Made by a program: the position numbers and the translations under genes. The notes below the pieces were generated by a model. It did no database searches. It was given only the letters and a program-made list of their open reading frames with translations, and had not been told where the DNA came from. 64,000 nucleotides of DNA, taken from positions 434,001 to 498,000 of the forward strand of contig NZ_JAGFNU010000001.1 in assembly GCF_018457175.1 (NCBI RefSeq), read 5' to 3'. Shown here piece by piece: positions 46,963 to 55,131 of the stretch (its first letter is position 1; each line of letters opens with the position of its first letter). Origin of the DNA: Pseudohalocynthiibacter aestuariivivens. GTDB lineage: Bacteria > Pseudomonadota > Alphaproteobacteria > Rhodobacterales > Rhodobacteraceae.

Positions 46963-47841
46963 ATGTCAGACTGGAAATCACTCGCATCTCAGTTAGCCGA
47001 ACAGGGGTACATTGCGTCTCCTGATCTGGCGATGGCTTTGCATATTTCGCTAAAGCTCGGGCGTCCCTTGCTTTTGGAAGGGGCCGCAGGTGTTGGAAAA
47101 ACCGAAATTGCCCGAACACTGGCCAACGCATTGGATACAAGACTTATCAGGTTGCAGTGTTATGAAGGGCTGGATGCGGCACACGCGATATATGAATGGA
47201 ACTATCAACGTCAACTTCTTGCAATCCGCGCTTCTGCGGAGGATGGGAAAACCGGACCCGATGTTGAAAAGCGTATTTTTTCCGAGGAGTTCCTACTTGA
47301 ACGCCCGCTTCTTCAGGCAATTCGTCAGGACACGTCACCAGTTTTGCTGATTGATGAAATTGACAGGGCGGATCAGGAATTCGAGGCGTATTTGCTGGAG
47401 GTTCTGTCAGATTTTCAAATCACCGTGCCAGAACTTGGAACACTTACCGCGACAAGCCGACCCTATGTTGTTTTGACGTCGAACGGCACACGCGATCTGT
47501 CCGATGCGTTGCGCAGGCGTTGCATATACTCATATGTCGAATATCCGGACCGCGCGACTGAACTTGCTATTCTGGCGGCGCGTTGCCCGGATATTGATGA
47601 ACGGCTTGCAGCGCAGATTGTCGGGTTTGTTCAATCCTTGCGACGGGAAGAGTTGGAAAAGGTACCGGGCGTCGCCGAAATGCTGGATTTTGCCGCAGCT
47701 TTGACCGGGCTCGGCATCAATGATCTGAATGATGATCCTGAAATTCTGCGTGCAAGCCTCGTAACACTTTTGAAAACACAGGCTGATCGCGCAAACGTTC
47801 CGCTGGAAGTTGCGCAGCGCCTTGCAGGAAAAGCCGCATGA
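46963..47841 (+). CDS. coxD: CoxD, MoxR-type AAA+ ATPase for CO dehydrogenase maturation
   Basis: A 292-residue MoxR-family ATPase: Walker A EGAAGVGKTE, Walker B VLLIDEIDRAD, sensor 1 VVLTSNGTRDLSDALRRRC. In Oligotropha, CoxD is a membrane-associated AAA+ protein required to build the CuSMo centre. Overlaps coxE by ATGA. A MoxR/VWA pair (CoxD/CoxE) is a common chaperone arrangement. Confidence 0.93.
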   Translation: MSDWKSLASQLAEQGYIASPDLAMALHISLKLGRPLLLEGAAGVGKTEIARTLANALDTRLIRLQCYEGLDAAHAIYEWNYQRQLLAIRASAEDGKTGPDVEKRIFSEEFLLERPLLQAIRQDTSPVLLIDEIDRADQEFEAYLLEVLSDFQITVPELGTLTATSRPYVVLTSNGTRDLSDALRRRCIYSYVEYPDRATELAILAARCPDIDERLAAQIVGFVQSLRREELEKVPGVAEMLDFAAALTGLGINDLNDDPEILRASLVTLLKTQADRANVPLEVAQRLAGKAA

Positions 47842-49025
47842 CAAAGATTACGCGCTTTTCAGGCCGTGACCCAGGCGCATCTGCCCGTGTTTCCGGCTTT
47901 GTCGGCCATCTTCGAGACCACGGTTTTCCGCTTGGCGTTCGTGAAACAGAAGCGGCACTGGAGTCACTTGGTCATGTGGCAGCAGCAGACCCTTTCGAAG
48001 TCTGCCTTGCTCTGAAGGCTGTATGTTCAGGCAATCACGAAGATTTTGACAAGTTCGATATCTTGTTTGACAGCTACTGGCGCAATCAGGGGCGTGTTCG
48101 AAACAAAATTGTGAAAACGAACAAAAGCGCTGCACCGAAGTATTCACGAACTTCGCAGGAAGATTCAACGCAACAGACAAATGCAGCAGGAAATATTTCA
48201 AGCCCTGATACAGGCGGCGGATTAGGTGAAGTCGCGTCCGAGGGCGAAGGCCGCCTTGTCGCAAGCGGTGTCCAAAACCTCATGAAGAAAGACCTTCGCG
48301 AGCTTCTGTCGCCGCAGGATATTGCAGCCGCCGAAGTTGTTGCCCGCCGCTTGGCAGATGCGATCCGGGACCGAAGGTCGCGCCGCAGACACGCGGCAAT
48401 AAAAGGCGATCAGATTGATTTTCGGAAAGTTGTAAGAAAAAGCTTGTCGACCGGCGGAGAACCGATCCGGCTGCCCCGCCGTCGCCGCCCGGAACGGCCG
48501 GTGCACCTTGTCGCGCTTTGCGATGTTTCAGGCTCTATGACCGTTTATGCGCGTTTATTTTTGGCATTTCTGTCTGGATTGATCCGTGCTGATGCAACGG
48601 CTGATGCCTATCTTTTTCACACCCGCCTTGTGCGCATCACCCAAGCCCTGAGGGATGATGATCCGCTGCGTTCGCTTAACAGGCTGACCCTTCTTGCCGA
48701 TGGGTTTGGAGGGGGGTCAAAGATTGGGGCCACGTTTGACCAATTTGGCAAAACCTACGCCCGCCGTTTTGTGAGCGGGCGCAGCGTGGTTCTGATATTG
48801 TCAGATGGGTATGATACTGACGCGCCGGAATTGCTGGGTTCGGCATTGAAGGTGATTAAGAAACGGGGATGCAAAATCATCTGGCTCAATCCGCTCAAGG
48901 GCTGGAAGGGGTATGAACCTGTTGCGCGCGGAATGGCGGCGGCATTGCCATATCTTGATATGTTTGCCGCCGCCAATACGCTGGAAAGTCTTGCGGCACT
49001 TGAACCGGAACTGGCGGGGATTTGA
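47838..49025 (+). CDS. coxE: CoxE, von Willebrand factor A domain protein
   Basis: A 395-residue protein. The N-terminal part is the CoxE-type domain (SGFVGHLRDHGFPLGVRETE), then a low-complexity Ser/Thr/Gly linker (about residues 95-140), a basic segment with RRSRRRHAAIKG, and a C-terminal VWA domain with the metal-ion site DVSGSMTVYARLF. It works with CoxD in copper and sulfur insertion into CoxL in Oligotropha. It lies between coxD (ATGA overlap) and coxF. Confidence 0.93.
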   Translation: MTKITRFSGRDPGASARVSGFVGHLRDHGFPLGVRETEAALESLGHVAAADPFEVCLALKAVCSGNHEDFDKFDILFDSYWRNQGRVRNKIVKTNKSAAPKYSRTSQEDSTQQTNAAGNISSPDTGGGLGEVASEGEGRLVASGVQNLMKKDLRELLSPQDIAAAEVVARRLADAIRDRRSRRRHAAIKGDQIDFRKVVRKSLSTGGEPIRLPRRRRPERPVHLVALCDVSGSMTVYARLFLAFLSGLIRADATADAYLFHTRLVRITQALRDDDPLRSLNRLTLLADGFGGGSKIGATFDQFGKTYARRFVSGRSVVLILSDGYDTDAPELLGSALKVIKKRGCKIIWLNPLKGWKGYEPVARGMAAALPYLDMFAAANTLESLAALEPELAGI

Positions 49026-49035
49026 GGTGGGCAGA

Positions 49036-49860
49036 ATGAACGATACATTCATTGAAGATCACATATCGAAATTGCGCGCATCAGGTGCCCCTTTCGCTAT
49101 CGCCACCGTCGTGCGCACCGTCAACGCGACTTCTGCTAAACCCGGAGACAAGGCAATCGTTTTGGAGGACGGCGCAATTACTGAAGGCTGGATTGGCGGC
49201 GGATGTGTGCGATCCGCAGTCAAGAAAGCGTCACTGATCGCGATGAAGGAAGGTGCTGCACAATTTATTTCGCTTAAGCCAGAGGGACTTCTGAAAGCGG
49301 AAGGGGTGGCACCAGGCGACGAACGAGATGGTATCCGCTTTGCCCGCAATGGATGCCCCAGCAAAGGATCGATGGATATTTTTATTGAACCGGTTATCCC
49401 GCAAGCTGAGCTGGTAATTTGTGGCCGAAGCCCGGTCGCCTTGTCGCTTGCGGACCTTGCAGGCGGGTTTAATTTTTCTCGAACGCTTTGCGCACCTGAA
49501 TTGCGGGCTGCGGACGCGCCTGTTGTTGAAAATCTTCAAGGTTCTTATGAATTTACCGCGAGCTCCGGCGGTGCTCAGTTTGTTGTTGTTGCAACGCAGG
49601 GTCAGGGGGATGAGCCGGCCATGCGTGCGGCACTGTCATCCGGAGCATCCTACATTGCTTTCGTCGGGAGCCGCCAAAAATTTGAAACGATACGTCAGCG
49701 GTTGATCGATGCTGGCATTTCCCAAGAATTGCTGGATAATGTTAAATCGCCTGCCGGTCTTGATATCGGGGCAATAACGCCTGACGAGATTGCGCTGTCT
49801 ATTCTTTCCGAGGTTGTCGCGCACCGAAGATCACATCAGCGCATACGCGCCAAATCATAG
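49036..49860 (+). CDS. coxF: CoxF, XdhC-family protein for CO dehydrogenase
   Basis: A 274-residue XdhC-like protein: FAIATVVRTVNATSAKPGDK, WIGGGCVRSAVKKA with the conserved cysteine, NGCPSKGSMDIFIEPV, and a C-terminal Rossmann-like domain. XdhC relatives deliver or modify molybdenum cofactor. It is distinct in sequence from the xdhC at 19-20 kb. ATG 49036 is chosen since family similarity begins there. Ten bases separate it from coxE. Confidence 0.9.
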   Translation: MNDTFIEDHISKLRASGAPFAIATVVRTVNATSAKPGDKAIVLEDGAITEGWIGGGCVRSAVKKASLIAMKEGAAQFISLKPEGLLKAEGVAPGDERDGIRFARNGCPSKGSMDIFIEPVIPQAELVICGRSPVALSLADLAGGFNFSRTLCAPELRAADAPVVENLQGSYEFTASSGGAQFVVVATQGQGDEPAMRAALSSGASYIAFVGSRQKFETIRQRLIDAGISQELLDNVKSPAGLDIGAITPDEIALSILSEVVAHRRSHQRIRAKS

Positions 49861-49926
49861 GGTTGATGCGTTATCTTTCCCGACTAAAAAATTTGAATTC
49901 CGCCTGTTCGAAGAGGAAAACTGAAT

Positions 49927-50379
49927 ATGGAACTTAACGACGAAATCACAATTCCCGCCCCGATGGAAAAAGTATACGCATCACTGAATGATCCGGAAAT
50001 CCTGCAAGAATGCATCCCGGGATGTGAAGAGCTCATCAAACACTCTGATACGGAGCTTGAAGCCAAAGTCGTTCTTAAAGTCGGCCCAGTAAAAGCGCGG
50101 TTTAATGGAAATGTTACGCTAGATACCGAAGGTGCGCCCAATCGGTTCTCACTTGTCGGGGCAGGCAATGGTGGGGTCGCCGGGTTTGCAAAGGGCGGCG
50201 CTGATGTGGAGTTGGTTGATCAGGGAGATTCAACCCTCCTTAAGTATACTGCCAAGGCAGAAGTGGGCGGGAAAATTGCGCAGCTAGGCAGTCGGTTGAT
50301 GACCAGCACCGCCAAGAAACTCTCAGCAATGTTTTTCGCTAAATTTGCCGAGATCGTCGGAGAAACAGAAACCACCTGA
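49927..50379 (+). CDS. coxG: CoxG, SRPBCC-family CO dehydrogenase subunit G
   Basis: A 150-residue START/SRPBCC-fold protein: ITIPAPMEKVYASLNDPEIL, QECIPGCEELIKHSD, VKVGPVKARF-like (KVGPVKARFNGNVTL) and GGKIAQLGSRLM. CoxG anchors CO dehydrogenase to the membrane and is reported to handle quinone. It has no predicted membrane helix here. AGAGGAAAA precedes ATG 49927. Last gene of the cox cluster in this window. Confidence 0.92.
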   Translation: MELNDEITIPAPMEKVYASLNDPEILQECIPGCEELIKHSDTELEAKVVLKVGPVKARFNGNVTLDTEGAPNRFSLVGAGNGGVAGFAKGGADVELVDQGDSTLLKYTAKAEVGGKIAQLGSRLMTSTAKKLSAMFFAKFAEIVGETETT

Positions 50380-50454
50380 CACGGGTAAAATGCAATCAGC
50401 CCGAGCTAGTTTACACGATTTCGAAGGGCTGAGCGCTCCGTCGATGTGCCCACG

Positions 50455-51420
50455 CTACGCTTTTTTGTGACTGAAAGCCTTGGCAAAGCGCCAGTTGAGA
50501 TAATCGCCACAGGTTATTGGCGGATTTTCAGGTGCGCATTCGGGCCCAAAAACATCGCGCGCGTCGATCATGGTTTCGGGATTTGGATCATATGCCAGAA
50601 CAAGAGACAGCCGTTCCCTTCCTGATCTATTCACAACGCGATGTGGCGTTGATTTATAGGCCCCATTGGTCCAGCGACTTAACAGGTCAGCGACATTGAT
50701 AATCAGGGTGTTTTCAATCGGGGGTGCGGCAATCCATTCGCCGTTTATATCCTGCACCTGAAGGCCGCCAACATCGTCCTGACACAAGACAGTCAAAACG
50801 CCAAAATCTGTATGCGCGCCGACGCCAAACTGATCTTTGCCTGCGGCTTCAGGCTGCGCTGGATAATAAACCATTGAAGCACGGCTTAAGGGGGCGTCAT
50901 TTGTTTGCAGGAAAAAGTCGCGCTCCAGACCAAGGCCCAATGCAAAGCCCTGCATCAGGCAATGTGCAACTAAATGCGCAGCCTCAAAGTACTCCATTGC
51001 AATGTTTTCCATGTTTGGCGAAAAGGTAGGCCATTGGTTTTCGCCGCGCAGCTCGTGGTCATCAGGCATATTGCCGGTCTTGTCCTGATACCCCCAGACG
51101 AAGCTTTCCTTTAGATCGGGCTTTGCGTCATCTTCCATCTTTGCGCCACCAACAGCGATCCAGCCGCGGTGGCTTTTGGAAACACGCACAGCTTCCTTAT
51201 TTTTGGGCGAGGCGCGAAAAAACTCGAACGCAGCAGTACGTGTTTTCGTGATCAGTTCATTGGGGATGCCGTGACCTTTGATATAGATAAACCCAAGTCC
51301 GGTGTTGGCAACATGTAACTGACGAGCCACTGTTTCAGCATCGGTCCCGTCGCGAAGTGACGTGATGTCGATGACTGGAATAACGTCGCTGCTGACCTGC
51401 TTTGCGTCTGCGTAGCTCAT
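50455..51420 (-). CDS. Isopenicillin N synthase-like Fe(II)/2-oxoglutarate-type oxygenase
   Basis: A 321-residue non-haem iron oxygenase of the IPNS/2OG family. The iron triad is H203, D205 (AHTDFGVLT) and H260 (STPHRVV), and the R270-x-S272 pair (RERLSLV) would bind 2-oxoglutarate or substrate. The N-terminal VIPVIDITSLRDG and GFIYIKGHGIP segments are those of the family. The substrate is unknown; it is the last gene of an operon that starts with an amino-acid-type ABC transporter, so it may hydroxylate or cleave the imported compound. Confidence 0.92.
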   Translation of the reverse strand: MSYADAKQVSSDVIPVIDITSLRDGTDAETVARQLHVANTGLGFIYIKGHGIPNELITKTRTAAFEFFRASPKNKEAVRVSKSHRGWIAVGGAKMEDDAKPDLKESFVWGYQDKTGNMPDDHELRGENQWPTFSPNMENIAMEYFEAAHLVAHCLMQGFALGLGLERDFFLQTNDAPLSRASMVYYPAQPEAAGKDQFGVGAHTDFGVLTVLCQDDVGGLQVQDINGEWIAAPPIENTLIINVADLLSRWTNGAYKSTPHRVVNRSGRERLSLVLAYDPNPETMIDARDVFGPECAPENPPITCGDYLNWRFAKAFSHKKA

Positions 51421-51455
51421 TGGACTCTCCTCTATCGAGATCCGTTTTCTTCGGA

Positions 51456-52040
51456 TTAAGTTTCGTCCTTTACATAATAGCCAACGGTGTCGCCTTCAGT
51501 AGTCACCCCAAGCCCGTTCAAAAGTCGGTTCACGTAGTTGAAATAGCAGATAATCTGGTTCGCTTCGAGGACTTCACCATCGTCAACGCCGGCTGTTTTT
51601 AGGGCGTCTACATCCGCCTTTTCAATATTGCCGGGTTTGATGGTAAGCTTTTCAGCGTAGTGCAGCAGTGCAAGCTCTGCTCCTTCAAACGCATCTTCCG
51701 GCCGATTTGCTTTCAAAGCCGTTTCTATTGTATCAGAACGCGCATCGTCCCCTATCAGGTGTTGCGCATTAGACCAGTGATTGGCGTAGGAATAGGGACA
51801 TTCGTTCAGCTTGGAGACATAAGAGCTTATCACCTCCTGAAACCACATCGGGATTGTGTTACTCTCGTCATGCAGGCACGCGCGATAAAGCTTAACATGT
51901 CCGGTCATGGTGCTTGGCCGTAAAGAGTGGACACGCATTACGTTGTCTACCGTTCCATGTGGTGTACGCGCAAAATCAAGCGCTTCCTTCAAGGCTGGGT
52001 TCGCCTCTTCATCGGAAATCATTTCAATCCATGCTGACAT
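51456..52040 (-). CDS. AhpD/carboxymuconolactone decarboxylase-family protein
   Basis: A 194-residue helical protein of the peroxidase-related AhpD-like kind. The core is EVISSYVSKLNECPYSYANHWSNA-type (key residues E-x11-CPYS-x-x-x-H), where family members with redox activity have CxxC. Here the second cysteine is serine, so a classical AhpD disulfide cycle is not possible, while the E-C-H constellation remains. It is 35 bases before the oxygenase gene and 11 after the permease gene. Confidence 0.85.
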   Translation of the reverse strand: MSAWIEMISDEEANPALKEALDFARTPHGTVDNVMRVHSLRPSTMTGHVKLYRACLHDESNTIPMWFQEVISSYVSKLNECPYSYANHWSNAQHLIGDDARSDTIETALKANRPEDAFEGAELALLHYAEKLTIKPGNIEKADVDALKTAGVDDGEVLEANQIICYFNYVNRLLNGLGVTTEGDTVGYYVKDET

Positions 52041-52051
52041 GCGGCTCCCCC

Positions 52052-52789
52052 TTAGATTTCACTTGCTTGCATTCTACGCTCAAGCCACCGTACCCCCGCC
52101 GAGACGATCAGAATTAGCACAAGGTATTCAAGGACAAGGATGGTGTAGATTTCAAGCGGTCGGTACTCAGACACGACAAGCTCGTTTGCTTTTCGTGTCA
52201 GTTCTTGCAATCCAATGATCGAAACAAGCGATGACATTTTCAACATGTAAACCAATTGGTTCCCAAGCGCGGGCAGGATACGCCGGATCGCTTGCGGCAG
52301 GATTACGAAACGCATTGTATCCGTGTAATTCAGTGAAACGGATTGCGATGCTTCATACTGTCCCTTGTCTATTGACTGGATGCCTGCGCGAAAGATTTCA
52401 GCCTGAAACGCACTGTCAGAGAGCGCGAGCGCCAGAACACCCGCCCAAAAGACATTAAGCGTTATGCCCATTAGCTGGGGCAGGCCATAGTAAACCCATA
52501 GGATCAGAACGAGGATAGGAACGGCGCGCACAACTTCAACATAGACCCTGTTGATTGATTTCAGACTGCGTTTCTCGGACAGACCGGGCAGCGCGATTAT
52601 CAGGCCGACCACGATCGAAATGGAAATCGCCGTCATCGACATCAGGATTGTGTTGTAGGCGCCGCCGATCATGAAGCTCAGGTTGTTCCAGCCGCCGGTG
52701 GTTGTTGGGTTGACGACATACCACCCCCAATTTCCAGAGCAGCCAGAAAGCATAAGAAGCAGGGTCGGAAATAGAAATATGCGTTTCAT
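52052..52789 (-). CDS. Amino-acid-type ABC transporter permease with lipobox-like N-terminus
   Basis: A 245-residue HisM/GlnP-type permease. The start is unusual: MKRIFLFPTLLLMLSGCSG reads as a lipoprotein signal with lipobox LSGC, followed by NWGWYVV, and only then the permease body (LSFMIGGAYNTILMS; EVVRAVPILVLILWVYYGLP; LPQAIRRILPALGNQLVYMLK as the EAA-like loop). I have seen the GC-x-x-x-WGWYVV start in related permeases. A single permease implies a homodimer. Nine bases after the ATPase gene. Confidence 0.92.
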   Translation of the reverse strand: MKRIFLFPTLLLMLSGCSGNWGWYVVNPTTTGGWNNLSFMIGGAYNTILMSMTAISISIVVGLIIALPGLSEKRSLKSINRVYVEVVRAVPILVLILWVYYGLPQLMGITLNVFWAGVLALALSDSAFQAEIFRAGIQSIDKGQYEASQSVSLNYTDTMRFVILPQAIRRILPALGNQLVYMLKMSSLVSIIGLQELTRKANELVVSEYRPLEIYTILVLEYLVLILIVSAGVRWLERRMQASEI

Positions 52790-52798
52790 AGTCTTCCC

Positions 52799-53551
52799 CT
52801 AATGCCTCAGAATTTTTTCGAGGAAGTCCTGACACCGCTTGCTTTTCGGTGTGGTGAAAAAGCTTTCGGTATCTGACGCTTCGACAATTTCACCGTGATC
52901 CATGAAAACCATTTTATCAGCAACCTTGCGGGCAAACCCCATTTCATGTGTGACACAAATCATTGTCATGCCGCTTTCCGCAAGTTCGACCATTACGTCA
53001 AGCACTTCGTTTATCATTTCCGGATCAAGCGCTGATGTCGGCTCGTCAAACAACAAAATTCGGGGCTCCATACAAAGGCTGCGTGCGATTGCGACCCTTT
53101 GTTGCTGGCCTCCAGAAAGCTGGCGTGGATATTTATCTGCCTGGTCCGGGATGCGCACTCGTTCCAGATAGTCCATCGCCCTTTCAGTTGCCTCCTTATC
53201 CGAAATCTTGAGGGCCCTTTTGGGCCCCAAAGTCAGGTTTTCGAGAACCGTCAAATGTGGAAACAGATTGAATTGCTGAAACACCATTCCGACGGTCGTT
53301 CGCACCTTGGTAAGGCTTTCACGGCTGTCAGACAATTCAGTTCCATCAACCGTAATCTGACCGGCTTCATGTTTCTCAAGGCGGTTAATACATCTGATTA
53401 AAGTGGATTTTCCAGACCCTGATGGCCCGCAGACGACAACACGTTCTCCAAGATCAACATCCAGTGAAACGTCTTTGAGTGCCTGAAAAGGACCAAAAAA
53501 TTTGCTGGCCCGCCGTATTTTGATTATTGGGTTTTGCGTGGTTGGTTGCAT
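52799..53551 (-). CDS. Amino-acid-type ABC transporter ATP-binding protein
   Basis: A 250-residue ATPase of the polar amino acid family (GlnQ/HisP): Walker A GPSGSGKST, Q-loop VFQQFNLFPH, signature LSGGQQQR, Walker B ILLFDEPTSALDPE and the switch VTHEMGFA. It is the first gene of the minus-strand operon and faces the binding-protein gene across a short divergent promoter region. Confidence 0.96.
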   Translation of the reverse strand: MQPTTQNPIIKIRRASKFFGPFQALKDVSLDVDLGERVVVCGPSGSGKSTLIRCINRLEKHEAGQITVDGTELSDSRESLTKVRTTVGMVFQQFNLFPHLTVLENLTLGPKRALKISDKEATERAMDYLERVRIPDQADKYPRQLSGGQQQRVAIARSLCMEPRILLFDEPTSALDPEMINEVLDVMVELAESGMTMICVTHEMGFARKVADKMVFMDHGEIVEASDTESFFTTPKSKRCQDFLEKILRH

Positions 53552-53568
53552 ATTTTTCCCCTGCGGCG

Positions 53569-53617
53569 TTTACTGAGTAAAGCAGGTAGTTAACTGTGGT
53601 GCAATTTACTTAGTTTA
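53569..53617. promoter_or_regulatory. Two related palindromes in divergent promoter region
   Basis: TTTACT-G-AGTAAA (53569-53581) is a perfect 13-base palindrome. TTTACT-T-AGTTTA (53605-53617) is a degenerate copy with its centre 36 bases away. They lie between the ABC ATPase gene and the binding-protein gene and look like paired operators of an unlinked regulator. Confidence 0.6.
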
Positions 53618-53675
53618 TGTACGCCGCCAGAAATTGGACCAACCTGCACTAGTTAAAGCGAACAGGGAGATTTCC

Positions 53676-54452
53676 ATGAAATTGCTAAAAGCTGCCTTTA
53701 CAGCCTTTATCGTCGTCGTTTGCGCCGCCAGCGCGCAGGCACAATCTGCATTGAATGAAATTTTGTCTGAGGGTGTGCTTAAGGTGGGCACAACCGGAGA
53801 TTGGAATCCGATGACAATGCGTGACCCGGCAACCAATTCCTACCGTGGTTACGATATTGATGTGATGACCCAGCTGGCTGCTGATTTAGGTGTCGAGATT
53901 GAATTTGTACCGACAGACTGGAAAACACTTGTCAGCGGTGTGACCTCTGGCCAGTACCACATGACAGGCTCTGCCTCAGTCTCGCCCGCGCGCGCAAAAG
54001 CGGCGGGATACTCCCATAGCTATTTCTCGCTTGCGACCGTGCCACTTACGCTTCGCACGAACGAGGGGCGTTTCAATGACTGGGGAGATCTTGATCAGCC
54101 TGACGTGACTGTCGCAGCAACGCTTGGCACAACACAGGAAACCCAGGTGAAAGAGTTTTTCCCGAATGCGCAACATCGCATTGTCGAAGCCCCCGCGCGT
54201 GATTTTCAGGAAGTGCTTTCCGGTCGTGCAGATGCGCATATCACGTCTAACGTCGAGGCGAACAAGCTGGTTGCGCAGTACGAACAGATGATGATCGTGC
54301 CAGTTTCTGCGCCACGCGCACCAACGCCAATCGCCATGCTTTTACCGCAGGATGATCAGGTCTGGATCAACTATGTAAACACATGGATTGGTCTGAAGCA
54401 GGAACAGGGGTTCTTCGAAGAACTGGGCCGCAAATGGCAGTTGCTGAATTGA
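53676..54452 (+). CDS. Periplasmic substrate-binding protein, family 3 (or cyclohexadienyl dehydratase-like)
   Basis: A 258-residue exported protein (signal peptide ending ASAQA, mature start QSALNEIL) with the type II periplasmic-binding fold: LKVGTTGDWNPMTMRDP, YRGYDIDVMTQLAADLG, FVPTDWKTLVSGVTSGQYHM. These also resemble the PheC cyclohexadienyl dehydratase group, which evolved from such binding proteins. Because it is divergent to an amino-acid-type permease and ATPase with no other binding protein nearby, a transport role is more likely. GGGAGATTTCC precedes ATG 53676. Confidence 0.85.
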   Translation: MKLLKAAFTAFIVVVCAASAQAQSALNEILSEGVLKVGTTGDWNPMTMRDPATNSYRGYDIDVMTQLAADLGVEIEFVPTDWKTLVSGVTSGQYHMTGSASVSPARAKAAGYSHSYFSLATVPLTLRTNEGRFNDWGDLDQPDVTVAATLGTTQETQVKEFFPNAQHRIVEAPARDFQEVLSGRADAHITSNVEANKLVAQYEQMMIVPVSAPRAPTPIAMLLPQDDQVWINYVNTWIGLKQEQGFFEELGRKWQLLN

Positions 54453-54457
54453 TCAAA

Positions 54458-54483
54458 GGGCAGGGGGCGAAAGCCCCCTTTTC
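54458..54483 (+). terminator. Terminator after the binding-protein gene
   Basis: AGGGGGC-GAAA-GCCCCCT stem-loop followed by TTTT. The GST gene starts four bases after it, so expression of GST and creatininase probably depends on readthrough or a nested promoter. Confidence 0.8.
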
Positions 54484-54486
54484 GCG

Positions 54487-55131
54487 ATGCTAACAATCTA
54501 TGCAATCCCGGTTAGCCTTTACTGCGCTAAGCTGCGAATTTTGCTCCGACACAAATCCCTTGAATGGGAAGAATTGTCACCGCCGGGTGGCTATGGTTCG
54601 GACGAATATAAAAAAATCGTTCCATCCGGGAATTTACCTGCATTGATCGACAAAGACCTTTTGCTGGCTGATTCAGAGGCGATCGCTGAATACCTGAACG
54701 AGAAATACCCTGAGCCAGCGATGTTGCCTGATGATCTTACAGGCCGCGCCAAGATTCGAGAAAGAGCGCGGTTTCATGACACGCGCCTTGAACCTGCATT
54801 GCGCCAGCTTTTTTCGCTGATCCCCAAAGCGGCACGTGACGACGCGCGTCTTCGTGCCGGTGGTGAAGTTTTATCACGCCATCTGAAAACACTCGCTCGG
54901 TTGTTGGAGACGGCCCCACTGTCACGTGATGCACTATGGCTGGGCGATATCGGATTTGCAATTTCGGTTGAATGGATTGCCGCATTGGAACAGGCGATCG
55001 GGTTGCCTGTTAATTGGCCAGATGCAATTCGCACCTATCGTGAAGACCTTCGGCGTCACGCGGCCGTTGATGCCGAGCTTTCGGAGTATTTACCACGGTT
55101 GCTGGGCTATTTGGCAAAGGCGACTGAATGA
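54487..55131 (+). CDS. Glutathione S-transferase family protein
   Basis: A 214-residue GST. The thioredoxin-like N-terminal domain has IPVSLYCAKLRILLRHKSLEW with a Ser-x-x-Cys pair near residue 10, then VPSGNLPALIDKD (cis-proline) and ADSEAIAEYLNEKYPEP (glutathione gamma-glutamyl site). The all-helical C domain is complete. The substrate is unknown; placement suggests a role in the same pathway as the oxygenase and creatininase-family hydrolase. ATGA overlap with the latter. Confidence 0.9.
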   Translation: MLTIYAIPVSLYCAKLRILLRHKSLEWEELSPPGGYGSDEYKKIVPSGNLPALIDKDLLLADSEAIAEYLNEKYPEPAMLPDDLTGRAKIRERARFHDTRLEPALRQLFSLIPKAARDDARLRAGGEVLSRHLKTLARLLETAPLSRDALWLGDIGFAISVEWIAALEQAIGLPVNWPDAIRTYREDLRRHAAVDAELSEYLPRLLGYLAKATE

